A program made the position numbers and the translations under genes. The notes beneath the pieces are model-generated. The model was not told the DNA's origin and did not search any database. It saw only the letters and a list, made by a program, of their open reading frames with translations. From assembly GCF_900094565.1 (NCBI RefSeq), contig NZ_FMAF01000005.1, positions 434,001 through 498,000 of the forward strand: a stretch of DNA of 64,000 nucleotides. The letters run 5' to 3'. This DNA comes from Martinezella lusitana. GTDB lineage: Bacteria > Pseudomonadota > Alphaproteobacteria > Rhizobiales > Rhizobiaceae. The stretch's first letter is position 1, and each line of letters opens with the position of its first letter. Of the stretch, positions 36,027 through 44,481 are shown one piece after another.

Positions 36027-38489
36027 TCAATCCACCGATTGGCTGGATTGCAGATCGTAGATACGGAATGCAGGCTCGCCGCCTGCCAATGGCTTGGCTG
36101 GCGTAAAGACGATGCGGCGGCTTTCGCCGGCGGCAAGATCGAAGGCGTTGTCAGAGTAGCGCCCCTCAGTCTCGCTCTCGATCATCACGAACAGCGCAAG
36201 TCCCTTTGCGGTGACGGTGAGCTCCACCGTACCGTTTTCCTCCTTCTCCTCCCTCAGCACCGTCAGGCCCGCGGGCTGAAGCTCCAGAGCCTTATAGGTG
36301 CCGTGGACATAGTGCCCCTCACCGCCCATGCCGTTCGATGCGGTGAAACGCCACGCCAGCAGGCAATCGGCAGGAACCTGATCCGCATCGATCGACAGCG
36401 CGACCACCGCCGCATCCGGCGTGCAGACCGCATGCGCCGTCGTCAACGGCACACGCTCGCCATCAAGCCTGAGCAGCGAAACCGAAATATCCGCGGTCAC
36501 ATCCGCATTGGTATCGTTGACCAGCGAGAAGCGGATCGTCTTGTTATCCTCCGACGGGATCGCCGCGACCGATACCGGCTGGAAGAAGCGTCGCACCAGA
36601 TAGTGCATCACCTTCCATCGGCCGCCGTAATCCAGGCTCGACCACGAAGCCACTGGCCAGGTGTCGTTGAGCTGCCAGTAGATCGTGCCCATGCAATGCG
36701 GCTTCAGCGATCGCCAATATTCCACCGCCGTCTTGATCGCGAGGCCCTGCTGGACCTGGCTCAGATAGACGAAGTTCGGAAAATCCTTCGGGAAGCGGAA
36801 ATAGCGGAACATCGTGCCGGCGATGCGCTCGTTGCCGCCGGCATTCTTCTGGTGCAGCTCCATCACCGGGGATGCGATGTTCATATCCTTCGCCTCGGCA
36901 TAGGTCTTAATGACAGGCATCGAGGTGTAGGACTGGAAGCCGAATTCCGAGCAGAAGCGCGGACGAACGGTGCGATAATTGTCGAACGACTTGTTCTCGT
37001 GCCAGACCGACCAGTAATGCATGTCGCCGGAGCCATCGGCATGCCAGGCATCGCCGAAGTTCAGATAGCCGGACGCCGGGCTCGACGGCCACCAGATCGC
37101 ATCCGGCGCGGCCTTCTTCATCGCCCGCTCGATCGTCCGGTTCAGGCGATCATAGGAAACGAGGTAGCGATCGCGATCCTTACGAGATTCCTCGAACCAG
37201 GTAAGTGCGCCCACCAGTTCGTTGTCGCCGCACCAGAGGACGATCGAGGGATGCGTCGCCAACCGACGAACCTGATAATCCACTTCGGCTTCGACGTTCT
37301 CCAGGAAATCGCCGGTCGAGGGATAGAGATTGCAGGCGAACATGAAGTCCTGCCACACCATCAACCCGAGCCGGTCGCAAATATCGTAGAACCAGTCGTG
37401 CTCGTAGAAGCCGCCGCCCCAGACGCGGATGATGTTCATGTTGGCCGCAGCGGCCGATTGCAGCAGATCCTCGGTCAGCTCCGGCTTGGAGCGCGAAAAC
37501 AGCGCGTCGGCCGGAATCCAGTTGGCCCCGCGAGCAAAGATCTCGCGGCCGTTCACCTTCAGCGCAAAACGGCTGCCGGCCTCGTCCTCGTCGGTGATGA
37601 GCTCGACCGTCCGCAGGCCGATCTGCCGCGTGACGGTCTCGAAATTCGTCTCTACCGACAGAGCATAAAGCGTCTGCTCACCATTGCCGGCTGGCCACCA
37701 AAGCTTCGGCTTGTCGACATGGAAGAGATGGGTGATCGAGGTTTCCCCGGCATTGACGCCGACATCGAGGCGCACCCACTCGTCATCCAGTTCGAAATAA
37801 AGCTGCGCAACGCCCGTTCCCTTGGCAAACAGCGCCACCGTCACCTTCAGATCGACGGAACCGTCGTCATTGTGGATCTGTTGGGTGACGACGTTCTCGA
37901 TGCGGGCGATTTCGAGCTTCTTCAGCGCGATCGTGCCGTAAAGGCCGAGCGGCGCAATCGCGATGTTCCAGTCCCAGCCGAAATGGCATTGCGGCTTGCG
38001 CAGCATGTTGCCGTTCGGGATCGGCGAATTGTTTGTGCTGTATGGGATGTAGAAGGGCTGCTTCGCCTGCAGCTCCGCCCCCTCTTTGATGCTCGAATGC
38101 AGGACGATGCGAATGTTGTTCTCGCCCGCCTTCAATACCTTCGAGACATCGGGGCGATAGCGCTGGAAGCAATTATCGGCTTCGAGCACCAACGCGTCAT
38201 TGACATAGACACTTGCGACGGTGTCGAGATAGTCGATATCGAGATACCAGTCGCCACCAGTGTCATCGAGAGTGAAGCTGCGTCTCAGTTCCCAATCCTG
38301 CTTGGCGACCCACTGCACGACCTCCTCGTTCCGGCCGAAATAGGGATCGGGGATGAGGCCTTCCGCATTGAGCGCGGCATGGACATCACCGGGCAGAGAC
38401 ATGAAAAGAGAATGATCGCTGCCGGGAGACGTGAGCTTCCACGAGCCAGCCAGATCGATGGCAAAATTATCGTTGATCGAAGATGACAT
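36027..38489 (-). CDS. GH2 beta-mannosidase
   Basis: An 820-residue cytoplasmic glycoside hydrolase of family 2, beta-mannosidase subgroup. A sugar-binding jelly-roll domain (1-180, LAGSWKLTSPG...) is followed by an immunoglobulin-like domain and a TIM barrel. The acid/base is E424 in LWCGDNE and the nucleophile E515 in RFCSEFGFQS, 91 residues apart as expected. C-terminal beta domains complete the protein. WPSSPASGYLNFGDAWHADGSGDMHYW is a typical beta-mannosidase block (seen as WPSSPASGYL and GDMHYWSVWH). It removes terminal beta-linked mannose from imported oligosaccharides. The ATG at 38489 follows GGGAGG. A hairpin precedes the gene inside the operon. Confidence 0.92.
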   Translation of the reverse strand: MSSSINDNFAIDLAGSWKLTSPGSDHSLFMSLPGDVHAALNAEGLIPDPYFGRNEEVVQWVAKQDWELRRSFTLDDTGGDWYLDIDYLDTVASVYVNDALVLEADNCFQRYRPDVSKVLKAGENNIRIVLHSSIKEGAELQAKQPFYIPYSTNNSPIPNGNMLRKPQCHFGWDWNIAIAPLGLYGTIALKKLEIARIENVVTQQIHNDDGSVDLKVTVALFAKGTGVAQLYFELDDEWVRLDVGVNAGETSITHLFHVDKPKLWWPAGNGEQTLYALSVETNFETVTRQIGLRTVELITDEDEAGSRFALKVNGREIFARGANWIPADALFSRSKPELTEDLLQSAAAANMNIIRVWGGGFYEHDWFYDICDRLGLMVWQDFMFACNLYPSTGDFLENVEAEVDYQVRRLATHPSIVLWCGDNELVGALTWFEESRKDRDRYLVSYDRLNRTIERAMKKAAPDAIWWPSSPASGYLNFGDAWHADGSGDMHYWSVWHENKSFDNYRTVRPRFCSEFGFQSYTSMPVIKTYAEAKDMNIASPVMELHQKNAGGNERIAGTMFRYFRFPKDFPNFVYLSQVQQGLAIKTAVEYWRSLKPHCMGTIYWQLNDTWPVASWSSLDYGGRWKVMHYLVRRFFQPVSVAAIPSEDNKTIRFSLVNDTNADVTADISVSLLRLDGERVPLTTAHAVCTPDAAVVALSIDADQVPADCLLAWRFTASNGMGGEGHYVHGTYKALELQPAGLTVLREEKEENGTVELTVTAKGLALFVMIESETEGRYSDNAFDLAAGESRRIVFTPAKPLAGGEPAFRIYDLQSSQSVD

Positions 38490-38510
38490 CGGACCTCCCC
38501 GGACCGCTGT

Positions 38511-38536
38511 AAAAAGGAGGCGGCAAGGCCGCCCCC
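38511..38536 (-). terminator. intra-operon hairpin between ABC ATPase and GH2 genes
   Basis: On the minus strand GGCGGC-CTT-GCCGCC, extended by outer G-C pairs, is followed by TCCTTTTT. It resembles a terminator and may reduce read-through into the catabolic genes. Confidence 0.6.
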
Positions 38537-38546
38537 ATGCATATGA

Positions 38547-39638
38547 TCATATTCTGAGTTCTGTCTGCGCATCAAAGAGCGATGCGACAGACATGTCAAA
38601 GCCAAGCTTCACGCCCGTACCGGGGCTAAAACGCCTGGCACCGTTGACGCGCACCGACATGGTATGGCCGGCATGCTTCAGCCAAAGCAGATTGTCAGCC
38701 CCCATCGGCTCTTCGATATCGACGGTGGCATTGTGCGCCTCCGCGCCCGGCGCCAATTCCTCGTTGACCTTGATGTGCTCGGGACGTACGCCGAGTACGA
38801 CCTTGCGCCCGGCCTGCAATGCCTCACCGGCCCTGTAGCCATCGAGCGAGAATAGCACGTCGTTGGTGGCAAACACGACCTTGCCTTCGCGGTTCACCAA
38901 TTCGCCCTTCAGGAAGTTCATCGAAGGCGATCCGATGAAGCCGGCGACGAAGAGATTGCGTGGCTCGTTATAGATCGTTGTGGGATCGTCGAGCTGCATG
39001 ATGACGCCGTTCTTCATGATGGCGATGCGGTCGGCGAGCGTCAGTGCCTCGATCTGGTCGTGCGTGACGTAGATCATCGTGTTCTTCAGCGACTGGTGCA
39101 GCCGCTTGATTTCCACACGCAGCTCAGAACGTAGCTTCGCATCGAGGTTCGACAAGGGCTCGTCGAAGAGGAAGACGTCGACATCGCGCACCAGTGCGCG
39201 GCCGATCGCCACGCGCTGGCGCTGGCCGCCCGAAAGCTCTGCCGGCTTGCGCTTCAAGAGCGGCTCGATCTGCAGGATCTCGGCCGCACGCGCGATGCGC
39301 TTCTTGATCTCGTCGTTCGGCACCTTGGCCACACGCAGACCGAAGGACAGGTTCTTTTCGACCGACATCTGCGGATAGAGCGCGTAGGACTGGAACACCA
39401 TGCCGATGCCGCGGTCCTTGGGCTCTTCCCAGGTGACGTTCTTGCCCTTGATGAAGATCTGGCCTTCGCTGATATCCAGCAGACCGGCAATGCAATTGAG
39501 CAAAGTCGACTTGCCACAGCCCGACGAGCCGAGGAGCACCAGGAATTCGCCGTCATTGATCTCGAGGTTGAGAGTTTTCAGGACGTTGACGGCGCCAAAA
39601 TTCAGCGAAAGGTCTTTGATGGAAACGCTGCTGGTCAT
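38547..39638 (-). CDS. sugar ABC transporter ATP-binding protein (UgpC/MalK type)
   Basis: A 363-residue ATPase that powers the importer encoded upstream. It has Walker A GSSGCGKST (about residue 37), Q-loop region VFQSYALYPQMSV, signature LSGGQRQRVAIGRALVRD, Walker B VFLFDEPLSNLD and the His switch VTHDQ. A C-terminal TOBE/MalK regulatory domain follows (about 240-363, GVRPEHIKV). The ATG lies 3 bases after the permease stop and its GGGGTGA site overlaps that stop, so it is translationally coupled. Confidence 0.95.
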   Translation of the reverse strand: MTSSVSIKDLSLNFGAVNVLKTLNLEINDGEFLVLLGSSGCGKSTLLNCIAGLLDISEGQIFIKGKNVTWEEPKDRGIGMVFQSYALYPQMSVEKNLSFGLRVAKVPNDEIKKRIARAAEILQIEPLLKRKPAELSGGQRQRVAIGRALVRDVDVFLFDEPLSNLDAKLRSELRVEIKRLHQSLKNTMIYVTHDQIEALTLADRIAIMKNGVIMQLDDPTTIYNEPRNLFVAGFIGSPSMNFLKGELVNREGKVVFATNDVLFSLDGYRAGEALQAGRKVVLGVRPEHIKVNEELAPGAEAHNATVDIEEPMGADNLLWLKHAGHTMSVRVNGARRFSPGTGVKLGFDMSVASLFDAQTELRI

Positions 39639-39641
39639 GGA

Positions 39642-40583
39642 TCACCCCTTCACTGCGCCGGCGGCGATGCCCCGGACGAAAAGCCGTCCGGAGACGAAAT
39701 AGACGACCAGCGGAACGAGACCCGTCAGGATCGTTGCCGCCATGTTGACGTTGTATTCCTTCACGCCCTGGACAGAATTGACGATATTGTTGAGCTGCAC
39801 GGTCATCGGATAATATTCCGGCCGGGTGAAGACGACGCCGAACAGGAAGTCGTTCCAAATTCCCGTGATCTGCAGGATCATTGCGACGACGAAGATCGGC
39901 AGCGACATGGGCAGCATGATGCGCAGGAAAATCTGCCAGAAACCCGCGCCGTCGATGCGCGCAGCCTTGAAGAGCTCCACCGGCAGCGATGCGAAATAAT
40001 TACGGAACAGAAGCGTCAGGATCGGCATACCGAAGATGCTGTGCACCAGGATAAGTCCGCTGAGCGTGCCATAGATACCGATTTCGCGCAGCACGATGAC
40101 GATCGGATAGATCATCACCTGATAGGGAATGAACGCGCCGACGACGAGGATGGAGAAAAAGAGATCCGCCCCCTTGAAGCGCCAGTTGGCAAGCGCATAA
40201 CCGTTCACCGAAGCGATCGCGATCGAGAGGATCGTGGACGGTACGGTGATGCGAACCGAATTCCAGAAGCCACGGGAAAGGCCGTCGCAATTGAGACCGG
40301 TGCAGGCCGTCGCCCAGGCTTTCACCCATGGTTCGAATGTGATCTCGAGCGGCGGCGAGAAGATATTGCCAAGCCGGATTTCCGGCATTCCTTTCAGCGA
40401 GGTGACAATCATCACATAGAGCGGCAGCAGGTAATAGACTGCGGCAACGAAGAGCGTGCCGTAAAGCATGATGTTGCGGCCAGAGAGCGCCGGGCGCGGC
40501 TTGCGGCCGTTCGGTCCGGAGAAGGTCTTGCCGCTCGCGGCCTCGCTGCCATTCGCATTCTTGAGAGTAACAGAATCAGCCAC
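39642..40583 (-). CDS. sugar ABC transporter permease, MalG type
   Basis: A 313-residue inner-membrane protein with six predicted helices and the cytoplasmic EAA loop (ELFKAARIDGAGFWQIFLRIMLPMSLP). It pairs with the MalF-type permease to form the importer channel. A GTG start at 40583 is proposed: GGAGG lies 7 bases upstream inside the preceding gene, giving an 8-base overlap; the ATG at 40637 would create a long overlap. A hydrophilic N-terminal stretch of about 35 residues precedes the first helix. Confidence 0.9.
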   Translation of the reverse strand: MADSVTLKNANGSEAASGKTFSGPNGRKPRPALSGRNIMLYGTLFVAAVYYLLPLYVMIVTSLKGMPEIRLGNIFSPPLEITFEPWVKAWATACTGLNCDGLSRGFWNSVRITVPSTILSIAIASVNGYALANWRFKGADLFFSILVVGAFIPYQVMIYPIVIVLREIGIYGTLSGLILVHSIFGMPILTLLFRNYFASLPVELFKAARIDGAGFWQIFLRIMLPMSLPIFVVAMILQITGIWNDFLFGVVFTRPEYYPMTVQLNNIVNSVQGVKEYNVNMAATILTGLVPLVVYFVSGRLFVRGIAAGAVKG

Positions 40584-41481
40584 GCTTGCGCCCTCCGCCG
40601 AATTCCAGGTAGGCCCAGGGGATAATGATGATCGCAACGGTCACCAGCATCATGGTGGAGGCTGCAAATCCCTGACCGAGGTTCTGCGCCTGGAACATGT
40701 AGTCATAGACATATTTGGCCGGGACTTCGGACGAGATGCCAGGGCCGCCGCTGGTTTGCGCGACGACGAGGTCGTAGACCTTGACAATGCCGCTGGCGAT
40801 AATGACCAGCGTCGTAATGAAAACGGGCCGCATCATCGGAATGACAACGAACAGATAGGTCCTCCACATAGGAATCCCATCTACGCGGGAGGCTTTCCAT
40901 ATGTCCTCATCGATGCCGCGCAGGCCGGCGAGCATGAGGCACATTACAAGACCCGTTCCCTGCCAGAGTGCGGCGATCAGCACGCCATAGATAACGATGC
41001 TCGGCGTATAGAGCGGATCGAAGGTGAAACTCGTCCAGCCGAGCGAACGCACCACCGACTGGATGCCGAATTCAGGATTGAGAAGCCACTGCCAGACCAG
41101 ACCGGTGACGATGAAAGAGAGGGCGAAAGGATAGAGGAAAATCGTGCGGAAGGTGTTTTCGAACCTGATCTTCTGGTCCATCAACGCCGCCAGCACGAAG
41201 CCGATGACGAGACTGAAGATCATGGACAGCACACCATAAATCGCAAGATTCTCGATGGACATAATCCACCGTGGCGCCGCCCACAGGCGATGATACTGAT
41301 CCAGCCCCACAAAGCTGAGGCGAGGCAGCAGCTTTGAACTGGTGAAAGAATAAACCACTGTCCAGATTGAGCCGCCAAGGAAGATGACGACAGCCGTCAG
41401 GATCATAGGAATGGATGCAATCTTCGAGTTCAGATTGCGCAGATATTGATTTGGCCGGCCGGCTTTCGCTTGACCCGTCAT
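40576..41481 (-). CDS. sugar ABC transporter permease, MalF type
   Basis: A 301-residue permease with six membrane helices (first at about 24-45) and the EAA loop LAGLRGIDEDIWKASRVDGIPMWRTYLFVVIPMM. It resembles the AglF/ThuF branch of carbohydrate permeases. The stop codon overlaps the start of the MalG-type gene. The gene is separated from the binding-protein gene by about 210 bases that contain a stable stem-loop. Confidence 0.93.
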   Translation of the reverse strand: MTGQAKAGRPNQYLRNLNSKIASIPMILTAVVIFLGGSIWTVVYSFTSSKLLPRLSFVGLDQYHRLWAAPRWIMSIENLAIYGVLSMIFSLVIGFVLAALMDQKIRFENTFRTIFLYPFALSFIVTGLVWQWLLNPEFGIQSVVRSLGWTSFTFDPLYTPSIVIYGVLIAALWQGTGLVMCLMLAGLRGIDEDIWKASRVDGIPMWRTYLFVVIPMMRPVFITTLVIIASGIVKVYDLVVAQTSGGPGISSEVPAKYVYDYMFQAQNLGQGFAASTMMLVTVAIIIIPWAYLEFGGGRKRG

Positions 41482-41639
41482 TGTAGCTCCTTCTGCATCG
41501 CAACTGCTTCGACGATCAGAAACTGGGTTTGACCACGGTTCCTGCGCTTCCCCTCACTCTCGGCAACCGCCACATAGATGCGGATCCGTCGTCCGTGAGG
41601 GCCGCTGTGGCAAACCGGATCACGCTATGTGTCCCGGCC

Positions 41640-41673
41640 GTGATACCGGCCCGCTACGCGAAGCCGGTATCAC
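41640..41673 (-). promoter_or_regulatory. stem-loop between binding-protein and permease genes
   Basis: GTGATACCGGC and GCCGGTATCAC form an 11-bp stem around a 12-base loop, with no T-run. Such intergenic stem-loops commonly protect the upstream binding-protein mRNA so it is made in excess over the permeases (known for malE-malF; inference here). Confidence 0.65.
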
Positions 41674-41692
41674 TACAGCGAGAAGGTAGAGG

Positions 41693-42928
41693 TCAATCGG
41701 CCGCGGCGATGATGTCTACGAAGCGCTTCTGTGCTGCTTCCGGCGTCATCGCAGGATTTGCGAAGAACTCGGAGAACAGGTCCTCCTTCTGCTTCTGGGT
41801 ATCGGCGGAAAGAAGCTGGTCCGTACCCTCGATCACGTTACCCTTCTTCAGGATCTCGAGGCCCTTCTTCATGCAGTCGTTGGCTTGCGCGAGATCCACG
41901 TCACCACGAACGGGCAACGAGCCCTTCTTCAGGTTGAAGGCGACCTGCGTCTTCGGATCGAGCAGTGTCTTGGCCAGCACTTCCTGAGCCTTGGATTTGG
42001 CATCGTCCTTCAGCAGCGGGAAGTAGAATGCATCGCCCCCTGTCGAGATGACTTCATTGACGCCGAGGCCAGGAAGGCAAGTATAATCCGTGCCGGCCTT
42101 CTGGCCCGCCAGCGCGAACTCGCCCTGCGCCCAGTCGCCCATGATCTGACCGCCGGCCTTGCCGGTGATCACGAGGTTCGTGGCCTGGTTCCAATCCTGG
42201 ACGTTGGAGCCCTTGGAGAGCTTGCGGGCATCGTCGGCAGCCTTGAAGACCTTTGCGATTTCCGGTCCGGCAGCGACTTCCTTATCCTTGTCTCCGAATA
42301 CCTTCTGGAAGGTATCCTTGCCGGCGATGGCGACCATCAACACGTCGAAGGCACCCGCGGCCTGCCACGGCTGACCACCCAAGGCGAGCGGAACGATACC
42401 GGCCTTCTCCAGTGCCGGACCAGCGGCAACGAACTCATCCCAGTTCTTCGGAACCTCGACGCCGGCCTTCTTGAAGGCTGCGTTCGAGAGCCAGAGCCAT
42501 TGCCAGGAGTGGATATTGACCGGGGCGCAATAGATCTTGCCGTCGATCGTGCAGGAATCGAGCAGGCTGGACGGGCGTATGACATCCTTCCAGTGCTCCT
42601 TGGTGGCGACATCGGTCAGGTCGCGCATGAGGCCGGCCTGCACAAGCTCCTCGGCCTGGCGGCCGTGGTTGAACTGGGTGGCGCCCATCGGATCGCCACC
42701 TGTGATGCGGCTGACCATGATCGGACGCGCAGTACCGCCGGAGCCGGCAATCGCACCATCAACCCAATGATTGCCGGTGGCGTCGAACGCCTTTGCCAGC
42801 TCGGCCACCGCGGCAGCTTCGCCGCCGGACGTCCACCAATGGGTTACTTCCAAATCTGTCGCGTTGGCTACCCCCAGCGGCAACACGACCGACGCAGCAA
42901 GCGCAGTCGCCATCAAACGGATATTCAT
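41693..42928 (-). CDS. ABC transporter sugar-binding protein
   Basis: A 411-residue periplasmic solute-binding protein (family 1). Its signal peptide is MNIRLMATALAASVVLPLGVANA, which ends near residue 23. The mature start TDLEVTHWWTSGGEAAAVAE and blocks such as GDWAQGEFALAGQKAGTDYTC resemble the AglE/ThuE-like binding proteins for glucosides. Ligand specificity cannot be read from sequence; the beta-mannosidase and GH43 genes downstream suggest a mannose- or xylose-containing oligosaccharide. The ATG at 42928 follows GGGAGGAG. First gene of the operon. Confidence 0.93.
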   Translation of the reverse strand: MNIRLMATALAASVVLPLGVANATDLEVTHWWTSGGEAAAVAELAKAFDATGNHWVDGAIAGSGGTARPIMVSRITGGDPMGATQFNHGRQAEELVQAGLMRDLTDVATKEHWKDVIRPSSLLDSCTIDGKIYCAPVNIHSWQWLWLSNAAFKKAGVEVPKNWDEFVAAGPALEKAGIVPLALGGQPWQAAGAFDVLMVAIAGKDTFQKVFGDKDKEVAAGPEIAKVFKAADDARKLSKGSNVQDWNQATNLVITGKAGGQIMGDWAQGEFALAGQKAGTDYTCLPGLGVNEVISTGGDAFYFPLLKDDAKSKAQEVLAKTLLDPKTQVAFNLKKGSLPVRGDVDLAQANDCMKKGLEILKKGNVIEGTDQLLSADTQKQKEDLFSEFFANPAMTPEAAQKRFVDIIAAAD

Positions 42929-43389
42929 GAGTTCTCCTCCCTCACTGAAACGTTGCCGGAAAAACCTAGTCGAATCATTTTCGCCGCGCAACCGCCAACT
43001 CGTGATTTTTTTGAAGATAGTTGAATATACAACCTATGAGTAAGTATTTCCTGTTGAATACGCGATCTGTACAGGGTTCATTCAACTGAAATCTCTTCAA
43101 GGGTTTTTCCATAAATAACTGTTTTTGTTTCATATTTTTAGAAACTATCTCCGCAATTCTCCAGATGCAGCTCCGCGGCTGCAAAGCTTTCGATGGGTAA
43201 GCAGCGATGCAACCTTTAGGAATTTAGACAAAAGATGCATCGAAAATAAAGCTCGACATTCGTACTGTATCGTTACAGTTTTGATCATTGGCGGAGGAAC
43301 AGTCGCATTGCGTCTATGCTTGCGATACTGGCGTGAGCAATATAAGCGGATTGGTCGCGGGAGGCGGCCGGGAGGCGAGCTTGTACGAA
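42929..43389. promoter_or_regulatory. divergent promoter region of the glycoside operon and its regulator
   Basis: This 461-base region, clearly more AT-rich than its flanks, lies between the sugar operon and the LacI-type gene. It has an imperfect 14-bp palindrome GTTGAATATACAAC at 43020-43033 and further half-sites GTTGAA at 43053-43058 and TTCAAC at 43081-43086. These repeated half-sites are candidate operators. No gene is visible in it. Confidence 0.5.
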
Positions 43390-44421
43390 ATGGACAATAA
43401 GAAAACGTCAGGGGGCGGCACTCAGCCCGCACCGGAGCGGCCGACACTGAAGACGATCGCCTTCATGACGGGGCTTGGAATTACCACCGTTTCGCGCGCA
43501 TTGAAGGATGCCCCCGATATCGGCGCCGAGACCAAGGAGCGGGTGCGCATGGTTGCCCGGCAATTGGGCTATCAGCCGAATCGCGCCGGCGTGCGCCTGA
43601 GGACCGGCAAGACCAATGTCATCGCGCTGGTGCTGAGCATCGACGAGGAGATCATGGGCTTCACCAGCCAGATGGTCTTCGGAATTTCAGAGGTTCTGGC
43701 CGGCACGCAATACCACCTGGTCATCACGCCGCACTCGCACAGCAAGGACCCCTTGGTTCCCGTGCGCTATATCCTCGACACCGGCTCTGCGGATGGCGTC
43801 ATCATATCGCGTACGGAGCCGGATGATCCGCGTGTTCGGTTGATGCACGAACGCGGCCTGCCCTTCGCCACGCACGGGCGGACGGACATGGGCATCGTTC
43901 ACCCCTTCCACGACTTCGACAACGAGGCCTTCGCCCACGAGGCCGTTCGTGCACTGGTCGCCAAGGGGCGGCGTCGCCTGGCGCTGCTGCAGCCCGCCAG
44001 CAAGCTGACCTACTACTCGCATATCCGCATCGGCTTCCAGATCGGCCTGCACGAATACGGCGCCGAGGAGATCCCGCTGAGGGTAACGACCGATGCGCCG
44101 CTGGCCGATATCAGGGACAGCGTAGAGGCGCTGATGCGCGCTCCTCATCCGCCTGATGGAATCGTCTGTTCCAGCGGCGGCGGCGCCATCGCCGTCAATG
44201 CCGGCATCGAGGCGGCTGGTTTCCGCCTCGGCCGTGATATCGATATGGTCGCCAAGCAATCGACCGACGTGCTGAACTGGATCCGCCCGGAAATCATCAC
44301 GATTTATGAGGATGTTCGTCATGGCGGCCGAGAGCTGGCCAAATCCGTCATCGCCCGCATCGACGGGATAGAACCGGAATTGCTGCAAAGCATCAGCTCG
44401 CCTGTCTGGCCGAAGAGCTGA
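43390..44421 (+). CDS. LacI family transcriptional regulator
   Basis: A 343-residue repressor, with an N-terminal helix-turn-helix ([20 protein letters not shown], about residues 16-35) followed by the hinge region [19 protein letters not shown] and a periplasmic-binding-protein-like sensor domain. It resembles AglR-type regulators of glucoside uptake in Sinorhizobium. Divergent placement next to the ABC/GH operon implies that it represses that operon until the sugar is present. The ATG at 43390 is used, but a TTG at 43381 has better spacing from GGAGG (43371-43375) and could be the true start, adding 3 residues. Confidence 0.92.
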   Translation: MDNKKTSGGGTQPAPERPTLKTIAFMTGLGITTVSRALKDAPDIGAETKERVRMVARQLGYQPNRAGVRLRTGKTNVIALVLSIDEEIMGFTSQMVFGISEVLAGTQYHLVITPHSHSKDPLVPVRYILDTGSADGVIISRTEPDDPRVRLMHERGLPFATHGRTDMGIVHPFHDFDNEAFAHEAVRALVAKGRRRLALLQPASKLTYYSHIRIGFQIGLHEYGAEEIPLRVTTDAPLADIRDSVEALMRAPHPPDGIVCSSGGGAIAVNAGIEAAGFRLGRDIDMVAKQSTDVLNWIRPEIITIYEDVRHGGRELAKSVIARIDGIEPELLQSISSPVWPKS

Positions 44422-44425
44422 CGGT

Positions 44426-44460
44426 AAAAGGCCCGCCGGATTTCGCCGGCGGGCCTTTTC
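44426..44460. terminator. bidirectional terminator between LacI-type gene and gnd
   Basis: AAAAGGCCCGCCGG / CCGGCGGGCCTTTT with a short loop gives T-runs on both strands, fitting two convergent genes. Confidence 0.9.
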
Positions 44461-44481
44461 AGTTTAGATTCTGCAGCTCAC

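Noticed and set aside
36039..38486. 815-residue open frame antisense to the GH2 gene
   Set aside because: Mirror of the mannosidase codons, no ribosome site, no recognisable domain.
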